Program-made: the position numbers and the translations under genes
NCBI GenBank assembly: GCA_964368645.1
Contig: CAYJBY010000002.1
Span: 121,108-185,107 of the forward strand
Reading direction: 5' to 3'
DNA from: JAEDHM01 sp964368645
Lineage (GTDB): Bacteria; Bacillota; Clostridia; Christensenellales; CAG-1252
DNA length: 64,000 nt
The notes under the pieces: generated by a model
Databases searched by the model: none
What the model was told of the DNA's origin: nothing
What the model saw: only the letters and a program-made list of their open reading frames with translations
In this document: piece after piece, positions 16,540 to 24,868 of the stretch
How positions within the stretch are numbered: position 1 is the first letter of the stretch
Layout of the letters: every line of letters begins with the position of its first letter

Positions 16540-17803
16540 ACGCTTTTCCTCTCTGCTTGTAGTCGGTATAAATATCAAAGCTGGAAGTTGCCGGAGAATA
16601 CAAAAGATTTTCGCTTCCTTCCTTTGCAAAAACAGCGTTTAAGGCAGACTCCACGTCCTCAACCGCCACCAAAATTTTTTGTTTATTTGCTTCAACTGCG
16701 CCTTTTCGTACTTTTGCGGAGTTAGCGCCGTAGGAATACACGCAAACCACCTTGGGATCTAACCTCTCGAAAAATTCGCGGAAATCGTCGCCCTTGTCAT
16801 AGCCTCCCATTATCAGTACGGTCGCTCCGTCCATTAGATCAATAGCCGCGTCGGTTGCGGAAATATTAGTGCCCTTACTGTCGTTATATATCTTTCGTCC
16901 GCCATAAATTCCCAAGTATTCTACGCGATATTTCGACGGACGATATGCTTTGATTGCTTCTGCGAATCGTTGGTCATACCCACCGTTCGCACAAATACAC
17001 AGAGCCATAGCGCAAAGTACGTTCTTGACGTTATGAACGCCCTTTACATTAAGCTCGTCAACCGACACGATTCGCGTCCTATCATCATTTCGCTTGTAGT
17101 AAATTACGTTATCAAGACAATAAACTCCCTCAATTTCCTTTCCGTATGCAAATCCGAAATTGTGTCTATATCCAAAGCTATCCTCGGCAATCTTGAAACT
17201 ATCGGTCATTTCAAAGAGTTTTAACTTTGCAAGGTTATATTGCTCTTTGGTTTTATGTCTTTCTATGTGGTCGCATTCTATATTGGTTATCGCACTGCAA
17301 AAAGCTCGAAAACACACGCTTTGTTCCAACTGAAAGCTGGAAATTTCCACTACCGCAAAATCCTTCTGTTTCAGCGTTTGAGCCACTGCGCTTAAGGGTA
17401 AGCCGATATTTCCCACGGCAGGTGCCACCCTTCCTGCCGCGCTCAGCATTGTCGATGCCATTTCCACGGTGGTGGTTTTACCGTTGGTTCCCGTAACCGC
17501 AAGCAGACGCGCGGAGCAGTTTAAGTATCCGAAATCCGGTTCGGAAAGAACGGTCACGCCGTTCTCGCGAAGTCGTATCAAAAGTCTGTGGTCGTTGGGT
17601 ACGGCAGGAGAAACTACCGCAAAATCCAATACTTTTACGTATCGAATTACCTCGGAATAGGAAAGTTGTTTGTATTCTGTAGGCAAAAAATCCAAATCAT
17701 CGTAAACGTACACGGTTGCGCCAATTGCCGTCGCCAAGGCGCAAGCGGCGTTACCGCTTAAGCCCTTGCCGATTACCAACACTCTTTTACCCGTCAAATC
17801 CAT
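16505..17803 (-). CDS. murD: UDP-N-acetylmuramoylalanine--D-glutamate ligase MurD
   Basis: This 432-residue ATP-dependent cytoplasmic ligase adds D-Glu to UDP-MurNAc-L-Ala. An N-terminal Rossmann domain (KRVLVIGKGLSGNA) is followed by the ATP-binding AVTGTNGKTTTVEMA (about residue 107). The central ITNIECDHIERHKT is also present. The ATG at 17801-17803 follows AGGTG and is preferred over the GTG six bases upstream. It overlaps the end of mraY by 17 nt. Confidence 0.95.
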   Translation of the reverse strand: MDLTGKRVLVIGKGLSGNAACALATAIGATVYVYDDLDFLPTEYKQLSYSEVIRYVKVLDFAVVSPAVPNDHRLLIRLRENGVTVLSEPDFGYLNCSARLLAVTGTNGKTTTVEMASTMLSAAGRVAPAVGNIGLPLSAVAQTLKQKDFAVVEISSFQLEQSVCFRAFCSAITNIECDHIERHKTKEQYNLAKLKLFEMTDSFKIAEDSFGYRHNFGFAYGKEIEGVYCLDNVIYYKRNDDRTRIVSVDELNVKGVHNVKNVLCAMALCICANGGYDQRFAEAIKAYRPSKYRVEYLGIYGGRKIYNDSKGTNISATDAAIDLMDGATVLIMGGYDKGDDFREFFERLDPKVVCVYSYGANSAKVRKGAVEANKQKILVAVEDVESALNAVFAKEGSENLLYSPATSSFDIYTDYKQRGKAFEELIRERFKG

Positions 17804-18818
17804 AAACACCTGCCAACACGCCTATTATGCAGATAACACCGGCAACGAAAGTAACCACCGAATACAAGGATACTATCTTGTTTTCCGAAAGTCCTTTCAT
17901 TTGAAGATGATGATGCAAAGGTGCCATAAGAAATACCCTTTTGCCGCCGCTCACCTTGAACCAGAATACCTGCACAATAACTGTTATGCAGCTAACCGCG
18001 TACATTATGCCTACAATAAGCACCAGAAAGGGATTTTTACCGAAAACCGCTACCGTTGCCGCGGCACCTCCTAAGGCAAGTGAGCCTGTGTCGCCCATAA
18101 AGATATTAGCAGGATTGCTGTTAATTGTAAAAAACACCAATAAACCGCCGATTACCGCCGTTTCAAAGTACAGTAAACTTTGTAATTGTTCGGAATATCC
18201 GAGGTTTTTCTGATATTCAGCATTAGTTATCATTATTACCGTTACTATCGCAAAGGTTAGAAAGTAATATAAACCCGTACCTGTAGCAAGCCCGTCTAGT
18301 CCATCTGTCAAATTGACAGCGTTGACTGTAGCCACAACGACCAATACCGTTAGTATCGGAGAAAACCAAGCAAGCTCCACGGTTTTTTCTGTAAATGGCA
18401 AATTGACCGTCGTACCTATATACGGATTCTCGTAACAATACCAAGCCACAATTCCCGCTATTATCAGCTGAAAAATCAGCTTTTGCCACGCCTTTAGGCC
18501 CTCGTTTTTCTTTAATCGTATTTTCAAAAAATCATCGGTAAATCCGAGTAAAGCAAATGCCGTCATTATCAATGCCGCCGCTTTCCCCAGCGTCAATCCG
18601 CTTCCCCCGAATATCATTGTAGCAATTACTGCCGCCGCAATAAAGATAATGCCGCCCATAGTTGGCGTTCCGCTCTTACCCTTGTGAAGTTCCACGTATT
18701 TAAGTATAGGTTGTCCTGCCTTGATTTTTTTCATCAAAGCAGTAATCGGAAAAGCCAATAATGCCGCAATTGCCAAGGAAAATAAGCCTATGCCCAAATC
18801 TTTTATCAAGTAATTCAT
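17787..18818 (-). CDS. mraY: phospho-N-acetylmuramoyl-pentapeptide transferase MraY
   Basis: This 343-residue integral membrane enzyme joins UDP-MurNAc-pentapeptide to undecaprenyl phosphate, making lipid I. About ten transmembrane segments are present. Signature motifs are HKGKSGTPTMGGIIF (about 46-60), GFTDDFLKI, NAVNLTDGLDGLATG, GDTGSLALGG and PLHHHLQMKG. The ATG overlaps the murE stop by 4 nt. Length and motif order are standard. Confidence 0.97.
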   Translation of the reverse strand: MNYLIKDLGIGLFSLAIAALLAFPITALMKKIKAGQPILKYVELHKGKSGTPTMGGIIFIAAAVIATMIFGGSGLTLGKAAALIMTAFALLGFTDDFLKIRLKKNEGLKAWQKLIFQLIIAGIVAWYCYENPYIGTTVNLPFTEKTVELAWFSPILTVLVVVATVNAVNLTDGLDGLATGTGLYYFLTFAIVTVIMITNAEYQKNLGYSEQLQSLLYFETAVIGGLLVFFTINSNPANIFMGDTGSLALGGAAATVAVFGKNPFLVLIVGIMYAVSCITVIVQVFWFKVSGGKRVFLMAPLHHHLQMKGLSENKIVSLYSVVTFVAGVICIIGVLAGVYGFDG

Positions 18819-20257
18819 AGGCTTCCCCCGTTCAGCTCCTTTACCGTTTGATAGTCGCTGTAGGGTATTTTTTTACCGTTGATTTCTATATACGCTTCCG
18901 CTCCCTTGCCCGTAATAACTACCGTATCCTCGGGCTCGGCGAACTGTATAGCTTCCGTTATTGCGTCTTTCCTGTCTAATATTACCTCGTAATTAATATC
19001 TCCGCATATTACTCCGGCTTCCACGGCTCTTGCGATTTCGTAGGGGTTTTCCGTACGCGGATTATCGTTGGTTATCACCACGTAATCGGAAAGCCTCGCG
19101 GCAATCTCTCCCATAGTTTTACGCTTACCTGAATCCCGATCGCCGCCGCAGCCGAACACCGTTATCAATCTGCCCTTAGTAATTTCCCTTGCGGTGGAAA
19201 GCACGTTTTCAAGACCGTCGCCCGTATGAGCGTAATCGATTACTACCCTACTGCCTCCCCTCGTGTGATATACGTTAAACCTGCCGGGGATTTTACGGCC
19301 GTTTTCCAACACTGCGGCAATATTGCTCATCGCTATGCCGAAATACCCTGCAACCGTGCAAGCGGCAAGCATATTATATACGTTAAATTTGCCGTAAAAT
19401 CCGCTATTAACGCGTTTTACAATATCGAACATATTTATAATGAAACTTGTGCCGTTCTTGTTATGGGTTAGGTCGATTGCAAACACGTCGCCCGGATTAT
19501 CCACGCCATAAGTCAGATAAGGGCAGTTACATTCTTGCAATATTTCTCTGCCTATCTTATCGTCATAATTTACCACCGCAAGGTTGGTATTTGAAATAGA
19601 AAACCAGCTTTTCTTAACGGCGGCATAACTGTCGAAATCCTTAAAAAAGTCCAAATGATCTCTAGTACAGTTGGTAAATATCGTTGCTTTCGTGCGTAAT
19701 CCCGACAGCTTTTCGTAATATATCCCGTGAGCGGACAATTCCATAAAAACGTATTCGACCTTTTTTTCAACCATTTCGCTTAACAGCTTGTACAGCACGT
19801 CGGGATCGGGGGTTGTAAGCGATGCAGGACTTTTGACTCCGTCCACGTCACATTCAACGGTGGTAAGCATACCTGTTTTGCAACCGGAAAGCCTAAAAAT
19901 CGAATTGAGTAAATAGCAACAGGAGGTTTTTCCGTTGGTTCCGACTACCCCGATGATTTTAAGCTTGTCCTGCGGATTGTCGTACAAAGCGGCGACAGCT
20001 CTTGCGTATGAAGCTCGGACGTTTCGCACTATCACCTGCGTAACGTCCAACGGCAATTCCTCATCGGTCATAATTACCGCGGCTCTTACCGCCGCGCTCT
20101 CCGCAAAGGTTTTGCCGTCAACCTTGCCCTTCAAGCATACGAACATTCCGCCCGACTTTAGTTTTCGGCTGTCTGCACACACGTCGTTCACTTCAACGCT
20201 CTCGTTGCCTATTATTCTACGGTAATCCACACGTCTTAAAAGGTCAGATAATCTCAT
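18815..20257 (-). CDS. murE: UDP-N-acetylmuramoyl-tripeptide synthetase MurE, probably meso-DAP adding
   Basis: This 480-residue ATP-dependent ligase adds the third stem-peptide residue. VVGTNGKTSCCYLLNS holds the P-loop (about residue 105). VIDYAHTGDGLENVL and FGCGGDRDSGKR are family motifs. The specificity motif DNPRTENP (DNPR) indicates meso-diaminopimelate rather than lysine as substrate, so an A1-gamma type wall is inferred. AAAGGGAG lies before the ATG, and an inverted repeat (20275-20300) sits just upstream. Confidence 0.96.
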   Translation of the reverse strand: MRLSDLLRRVDYRRIIGNESVEVNDVCADSRKLKSGGMFVCLKGKVDGKTFAESAAVRAAVIMTDEELPLDVTQVIVRNVRASYARAVAALYDNPQDKLKIIGVVGTNGKTSCCYLLNSIFRLSGCKTGMLTTVECDVDGVKSPASLTTPDPDVLYKLLSEMVEKKVEYVFMELSAHGIYYEKLSGLRTKATIFTNCTRDHLDFFKDFDSYAAVKKSWFSISNTNLAVVNYDDKIGREILQECNCPYLTYGVDNPGDVFAIDLTHNKNGTSFIINMFDIVKRVNSGFYGKFNVYNMLAACTVAGYFGIAMSNIAAVLENGRKIPGRFNVYHTRGGSRVVIDYAHTGDGLENVLSTAREITKGRLITVFGCGGDRDSGKRKTMGEIAARLSDYVVITNDNPRTENPYEIARAVEAGVICGDINYEVILDRKDAITEAIQFAEPEDTVVITGKGAEAYIEINGKKIPYSDYQTVKELNGGSL

Positions 20258-20274
20258 ACTTTTTCTCCCTTTTT

Positions 20275-20300
20275 ATTAATAGCTACATTGTAGCATTAAT
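20275..20300. promoter_or_regulatory. dyad in the murE leader
   Basis: ATTAAT-a-GCTAC, ATT, GTAGC-ATTAAT forms a near-perfect inverted repeat just upstream of the murE Shine-Dalgarno. It contains TACAAT on the minus strand, a possible -10. No T-run follows, so it may be an operator or an mRNA structure. Confidence 0.4.
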
Positions 20301-20336
20301 AATTGCAGGATTAGCAGTCGGTTACAAAAGAGGACC

Positions 20337-22244
20337 TTAATCAGCAAAAACAGACAATTCTATATACGCTACCGAGTCAGTGGTGATTACGCTCAAGGGC
20401 GGAGGAAACTGCGATGTAACCGTTCCGTCGTCACCGCTAAGCTCGTAAATCAAATTCAAGCTCCGCAATTCCTTCACTGCCTCCCCAAGTGACTTGCCTA
20501 TTAAGTCGGGCATCGTCACGCTAACAGGAGGTTCCATAGGCTCCGTAGGATTAATCTCCTTATACTGAAATATCTTTGAAAAAATCTCTCCTACGTACGG
20601 TGCGGCGACCAGACTTCCGTAATAAAGGTACCCTTGCGGCTCGTCAACCATAAAAAGAATTACGTATTCGGGATTTTCCACAGTCGAAAAGCCTATAAAC
20701 GAGGATAAATATTTACCTCGCGCTATGGTTCCGTTCTCGTATTTTTGCGCGGTTCCTGTTTTGCCGCCAATGGAATATCCGTCCACCTTGGCGTGCTTTC
20801 CGCTGCCATCCGATACCACGCTTTTCAGGAGTTTTCGCACCTTTTCCGAGGTTGTCGCGCTGATTACGTTGGCTCCCGTCATTTCAGGATTATGATACAC
20901 AAGGGTTCCGTCCTCCGCTTTCACCTCGTCCAACAGATGAGGCGTTACCTTGTTACCGCCGTTGATTATCGCTGAAACCGCGGAAATCAAACCGATAGGC
21001 GTGACGGCTATTGCCTGACCGAACCCTATACGAGCCAAATCCACGGTTTTGACGGTATCTTCCTTTAACAATATGCCTGCCGTTTCGCCGTTTACGTCCA
21101 GTCCCGTCCTTACGTTTAAGCCCAGAGCGCGGTAATACGAGTATAGCTTTTCAACCCCGATACGCAACGCCAAATCCATAAATACGCAGTTACAGCTGTT
21201 GCAAACCCCCTCCTCCAGCGTTTGACTGCCGTGTCCGATTGACCTCCAGCACTTAATACGCTGTCCGTCAACAATTCGGAACCCCGGACAGAAAAATCTG
21301 TCGTTTTCCCCTGTTAGTCCTTCGTTAATTGCAATGGCGAGGGTAAGGATTTTGAAGGTGGAACCCGGCTCGAAAACCGTTCCTGCCGATATCATAGTGG
21401 AAAGCTCCATAAGCCGAGTTACGTCCTCGCGCGGTATGGCATTGAGGTCAAAGGAGGGTGCTTGCGCTATTGCCGTTACGCCGCCTGTAACCGCGTTCAT
21501 TACGATACAGGAAGCCGACTTTGCTCCGTATTTTTCAAGTGCGGCTTTTACCGCGCTTTCTGCAAAATACTGCACGTTGCTCTCCACTGTTAAGCTCACG
21601 TTAAGCCCCTTAACGGCAGGAACGTAGGTCGTTACTCCGTTAAGCTGTTTGCCTATCAAATCCGTTTGAGTCAGCTCGTATCCGTTTACGCCAACCAAAT
21701 ACTTATCGTAGTATAGCTCCAAACCCGTTTGCCCTCTGGTATCGGCGTTAGTAAACCCCAAAACCGCGGACATATAATCGCCATAAGGATAAAAGCGCGA
21801 GGTATCGGCGGAAAAATAAACCCCCTTTACTTCGGTTTTCATTATTGCGAGCACGCATTCCTTAGTCACCTTTTTGGCAACGGTCAGCTCCGACGCACCT
21901 CTTTTTTCGATTTTGCGATACAACGCGTCGTAAGACTGCGAGGTCGCGTCAGCTATCGCTCTCGCAACGTCCGCTATCGATTCCACCGATGCAGGTCTGA
22001 CGTAGATTGTATAAGACGTGGTTGTTCCTGCCAAAAGACTGCCGTCCGAGGAATATATATTACCTCTCGCCGCTACTATCGGCACGTCGCGCGTCCACTG
22101 ATCCAACGCCTTACTTTGCAGTCCGACTCCGTCAATTATCTGTACGTAAAAGAGCTTTGCTATTACCGCCGTAAAAAGAAAGGTTATCAACAAGCCAATC
22201 GTCAATAACCTTTTCTTAACTGATATTTGTGATATAGGGAACAA
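20337..22244 (-). CDS. class B penicillin-binding protein with PASTA domain (SpoVD/FtsI type)
   Basis: This 635-residue bitopic transpeptidase partners with FtsW/SpoVE. An N-terminal signal-anchor (about 12-32) precedes a dimerisation domain. The transpeptidase domain has GSTFKILT (active Ser), SCN in CNSCNCVF, and KTGTAQK. A single C-terminal PASTA domain (about 575-635, VTMPDLIGKSLGEAVKELR) marks the SpoVD/Pbp2B-like group. The only start matching the frame is TTG at 22242-22244, 10 nt after GGAGG. The more obvious ATG at 22249-22251, overlapping the previous stop, opens only an 11-codon frame. Confidence 0.93.
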   Translation of the reverse strand: MFPISQISVKKRLLTIGLLITFLFTAVIAKLFYVQIIDGVGLQSKALDQWTRDVPIVAARGNIYSSDGSLLAGTTTSYTIYVRPASVESIADVARAIADATSQSYDALYRKIEKRGASELTVAKKVTKECVLAIMKTEVKGVYFSADTSRFYPYGDYMSAVLGFTNADTRGQTGLELYYDKYLVGVNGYELTQTDLIGKQLNGVTTYVPAVKGLNVSLTVESNVQYFAESAVKAALEKYGAKSASCIVMNAVTGGVTAIAQAPSFDLNAIPREDVTRLMELSTMISAGTVFEPGSTFKILTLAIAINEGLTGENDRFFCPGFRIVDGQRIKCWRSIGHGSQTLEEGVCNSCNCVFMDLALRIGVEKLYSYYRALGLNVRTGLDVNGETAGILLKEDTVKTVDLARIGFGQAIAVTPIGLISAVSAIINGGNKVTPHLLDEVKAEDGTLVYHNPEMTGANVISATTSEKVRKLLKSVVSDGSGKHAKVDGYSIGGKTGTAQKYENGTIARGKYLSSFIGFSTVENPEYVILFMVDEPQGYLYYGSLVAAPYVGEIFSKIFQYKEINPTEPMEPPVSVTMPDLIGKSLGEAVKELRSLNLIYELSGDDGTVTSQFPPPLSVITTDSVAYIELSVFAD

Positions 22245-22250
22245 TACTCA

Positions 22251-22970
22251 TTAACCTCCGAATGCGTTACTTAGGAAATCACAGAACTTATCAAACCAGT
22301 TCGTCGTTTCTTCCGTACCTGTGGTTACCGCCGTGTTGTCTATGGCAACAACGCCTTCGTCCGTCATAATCTTGTTAATGTTGCCCGTATATGCTTTACG
22401 GGATTCCGCTGCCGTCGATTCGACAATTACGTCTTTTTCGGCGGTTGCGCCGATTTCGTTACCTGCGACAATGGGAGCCGCCTTGAAACTCTCGAAGCTA
22501 AAATTGTCGGGTATGTTATAAAGGGTTGCGGTTCCTTCCCACGCACTTCCCGGTACTGCACCGAGAATCAGGGCGATAACAGCCGCGAAAACCAAACAAT
22601 ACGTGCAAACAAACGGAATCATACGCCTGTTAAACACTCTCCTTACCACAGCCTGCTGCTGAGTCGAAGATACGGCTTGGGTTGAGGTTGCGCCGTTTGC
22701 GTTGGTCGCTTCCTCTTTCGCTTGGGAACCTTTAAGAGTGTCGATCGCCTCTGCGGTCATCTCGATTAAGGTTTCATCGTTATCGGACGCGGTCTCTGCG
22801 GACTTGACTCCAACTTGAAGCAAATCAAAAAGTCCCATTTTGACGCTGTCGGGCAAAGCACTGCTATCGGTATCATAGCCGCGGTCACTTAAACAACGGC
22901 TCTCATACGCTATAGCGTCTGCTAAATCGTCGCAAACGGTTTCTTTTTTTATCACGGTTTCCGCTATCAT
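22251..22970 (-). CDS. single-span membrane protein in the ftsL position
   Basis: This 239-residue protein lies between rsmH and spoVD/ftsI, exactly where ftsL is found. It has a long cytoplasmic, acidic and then Ser/Thr/Gln-rich N-terminal region (about 1-110) and basic residues (VVRRVFNRRM) before one hydrophobic helix (about 120-140). An extracytoplasmic tail of about 95 residues follows. FtsL is usually about 100-120 residues with a leucine-zipper coiled coil after the helix, and no such heptad pattern is evident. I therefore assign position and topology only. The ATG at 22968-22970 follows AGGAG, and a GTG nine bases upstream is less well placed. Confidence 0.7.
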   Translation of the reverse strand: MIAETVIKKETVCDDLADAIAYESRCLSDRGYDTDSSALPDSVKMGLFDLLQVGVKSAETASDNDETLIEMTAEAIDTLKGSQAKEEATNANGATSTQAVSSTQQQAVVRRVFNRRMIPFVCTYCLVFAAVIALILGAVPGSAWEGTATLYNIPDNFSFESFKAAPIVAGNEIGATAEKDVIVESTAAESRKAYTGNINKIMTDEGVVAIDNTAVTTGTEETTNWFDKFCDFLSNAFGG

Positions 22971-22991
22971 AGTATTCACTCCTGCGTTCTT

Positions 22992-23906
22992 TTATGTTAT
23001 TTTTTCCGCAATTCTCAGCTTTGCGCTCTCCGATCTTTTGTTTGCCGCCAACTCCGCCGCGCTCGGTATAATGGGTTTTCGCGTTACGGGTTTTATATCC
23101 TGTATCTTGTTACAGGTGCATATCGGACTGTGGGGATCGCAAATGCAACTCAGTTCCGCATATCGATATGCCTGTTTTACCGCTCTGTCCTCTAGGGAAT
23201 GGAAGGTTATTATGCATAACCGACCGCCCTTGTTCAGCTTGCTAATCGCTGTCAGCACCGTTTCGTACAGATTCGACAGCTCTCCGTTCACCTCTATCCT
23301 AATTGCCTGAAAACTTCTTCTTGCAGGATGTCCGCCCTTAAAACGGTCTTGCGGCGGAATACTCTTTTCGATAATTGTCGCCAATTCGGTAGTTGTACTA
23401 ATCCTATTGTGTTTTCTTGCCTCTACTATATTTTGTGCTATCCTTCTGGAATAACGCTCCTCGCCGTATCTGAAAAGAATATTCGTCAGTTCCTTTTCGT
23501 CATACTCGTTTACCACGTCCTCCGCAGTAAGGGGTGCGCTCAAATCCATTCGCATATCCAACTTGCCCTCGCTTCGATAGGAAAAACCTCTGTCGGGATT
23601 GTCTATTTGATAGGACGATACTCCCAAATCCATCAGGATTCCGTCCACCATAGGCAGGTTGGGAATTACGTTTTTGAAGTCGTCGTGTATGAACTCTACG
23701 TTGTAGCCCCTAAGACGTTCTCTGCCTACTGCAAGCGCGTCCTCGTCTTTATCTACGGCAATCAGCTTCCCTGTGGTAAGCCTTTTGGCTATCTCGCGGC
23801 TGTGTCCGCTGCCGCCTAAGGTCATATCCGCATAGGTTCCGGCAGGGTTAATTGCCAATCCGTCTATAACCTCGTTAAGCATTACAGGTTGATGTACGAA
23901 TTCCAT
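22992..23906 (-). CDS. rsmH: 16S rRNA (cytosine(1402)-N(4))-methyltransferase RsmH
   Basis: This 304-residue SAM-dependent methyltransferase modifies C1402 in the ribosomal P site. HQPVMLNEVIDGL opens the protein. TYADMTLGGSGHSREI is the SAM motif, DGILMDLGVSSYQID follows, and CIITFHSLEDRAVK is near the C-terminus. It is 1 nt downstream of mraZ and 22 nt before the ftsL-position gene, the standard mraZ-rsmH order. Confidence 0.97.
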   Translation of the reverse strand: MEFVHQPVMLNEVIDGLAINPAGTYADMTLGGSGHSREIAKRLTTGKLIAVDKDEDALAVGRERLRGYNVEFIHDDFKNVIPNLPMVDGILMDLGVSSYQIDNPDRGFSYRSEGKLDMRMDLSAPLTAEDVVNEYDEKELTNILFRYGEERYSRRIAQNIVEARKHNRISTTTELATIIEKSIPPQDRFKGGHPARRSFQAIRIEVNGELSNLYETVLTAISKLNKGGRLCIITFHSLEDRAVKQAYRYAELSCICDPHSPICTCNKIQDIKPVTRKPIIPSAAELAANKRSESAKLRIAEKIT

Positions 23907-23907
23907 T

Positions 23908-24333
23908 CTAGTTCCCCGCTTTTAGGCGGCGAGTGGCTTTGTATTTGTCCATCTCCGCATACTTCGCTATATCCCAAATCTCCAAGCGGTCATTAACGCC
24001 GATTACAACTACGTTAGAGGATAAACCAACCTCTTCTCGTAAGTCTGCCGGTACTTGATACCTGCTTTGGCTGTCACGACCGAAGGGGCGCATATTGCGG
24101 AATAATTCTCTGACCTTATCCTGACTCTCGTAATCGTATATATCTACGTTGGAATAGCGAGCGAACAAGTCGTCCATATAGCCCTTGGTATATACGCTTA
24201 AGAATTCGCCTGAACCGATACCGATCATAAGCTCGTCAGGAGCGTCAATCAAACGTAACAAAGCGGCGGGCAAACGAAGTCTGCCTTTAGGATCCATTTG
24301 ATATTTATACTCGCCTGTCAACCTTCCGCTCAT
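23908..24333 (-). CDS. mraZ: transcriptional regulator MraZ
   Basis: This 141-residue protein has two AbrB-like half-domains, each with the DXXXR signature (DPKGRLRLPAALL and DSQSRYQVPADLR). MraZ forms a ring-shaped oligomer that binds short direct repeats upstream of its own operon and controls dcw expression. The expected 10-bp-spaced repeats lie across its promoter (24381-24446). It is first in the dcw cluster and is followed 1 nt later by rsmH. Confidence 0.97.
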   Translation of the reverse strand: MSGRLTGEYKYQMDPKGRLRLPAALLRLIDAPDELMIGIGSGEFLSVYTKGYMDDLFARYSNVDIYDYESQDKVRELFRNMRPFGRDSQSRYQVPADLREEVGLSSNVVVIGVNDRLEIWDIAKYAEMDKYKATRRLKAGN

Positions 24334-24380
24334 AATTACCTTTCCTTTAGGCGAATACGTGCCGATTTAGCACTTTTACG

Positions 24381-24446
24381 CCACTTACAGCCACATTTTA
24401 CCACGTATATCCACTTTTGTCAACAGAGATAACCACTTTCAGCCAC
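24381..24446 (-). promoter_or_regulatory. mraZ promoter overlaid by 10-bp-phased MraZ operator repeats
   Basis: On the minus strand TTGACA (24423-24418), 17 nt, TAAAAT (24400-24395). GTGG repeats (CCAC on plus) start at 24381, 24391, 24401, 24411, then 24433 and 24443. The first four are exactly 10 bp apart, and the last two are 10 bp apart and offset by 22 bp. MraZ is known to bind such short direct repeats, so autorepression is likely. Confidence 0.8.
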
Positions 24447-24639
24447 CGCGTTTGAGCTCAACTTCTCAAAAAAGCAAGAAAAGCACAACATATTGTGGGT
24501 AAATTGACTGTGATTAGCATATTTTGTGGTGGAAAAAAGTGGATAAACAAAATTTCCCTATAAAAACCTCATATATTTGCATTTTATTAAGAAAAATTAA
24601 TAATTAAGACTAATATTGATTAGTTTTTTAATATATAAT

Positions 24640-24866
24640 ATATCTTTTCAATTATAATCATCAGTCATAAAGGGAGCGCAGTTAGCGTATATTCGCAATT
24701 CCGTTGGTATGTGCCACTTCCCCCATATAGCGCGAACTTACACTCCTTACCTTCATTTCAATCGGCTCTTAACAGTTATAGACAATAAGGTGGGAATGCT
24801 CGCCACTATTCAAATATGCCTACCTACAAAAAAACCGCAGAATCATCTGCGGTTTTAAGACTTTTT
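24640..24866 (+). ncRNA. possible structured noncoding RNA of unknown class
   Basis: On the plus strand a TATAAT (24653-24658) precedes about 170 nt with pairing potential, including GGAG/CTCC closure and GCG-TATAT with ATATA-GCGC. ACCTT/AAGGT and GTGG/CCAC helices are also possible. It ends at a hairpin AAAACCGCAG/CTGCGGTTTT followed by TTTTT. The size recalls 6S RNA, but I cannot match it to that family. The -35 is weak, and the minus strand cannot be excluded. Confidence 0.3.
24831..24856 (-). terminator. terminator of the phosphoesterase gene, possibly bidirectional
   Basis: A 10-bp perfect stem AAAACCGCAG (24831-24840) with CTGCGGTTTT (24847-24856) and a 6-nt loop. On the minus strand it is followed at once by T residues, and on the plus strand by TTTTT after five bases. 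Confidence 0.85.
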
Positions 24867-24868
24867 AA

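Larger units (their letters stand above)
24334..24868. other. gene-free region upstream of mraZ
   Basis: This stretch contains the mraZ promoter and phased GTGG operator (24381-24446), an opposite-strand cluster of GTGG motifs (24494-24546), an AT-rich segment (24550-24658), a possible structured RNA (24660-24830) and a terminator hairpin (24831-24856). No protein-coding frame is convincing. Confidence 0.6.

Noticed and set aside
15397..16629. Full-length FtsW frame starting at 16629
   Set aside because: It would overlap murD by 125 nt and its first 30 residues look unlike FtsW. A TTG with GAGAGG upstream at 16539 fits better.
24494..24546. Replication origin with DnaA boxes
   Set aside because: Only two near-matches to TTATCCACA, and no dnaA, dnaN or clustered boxes. 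They fit the GTGG pattern of the mraZ region equally well.
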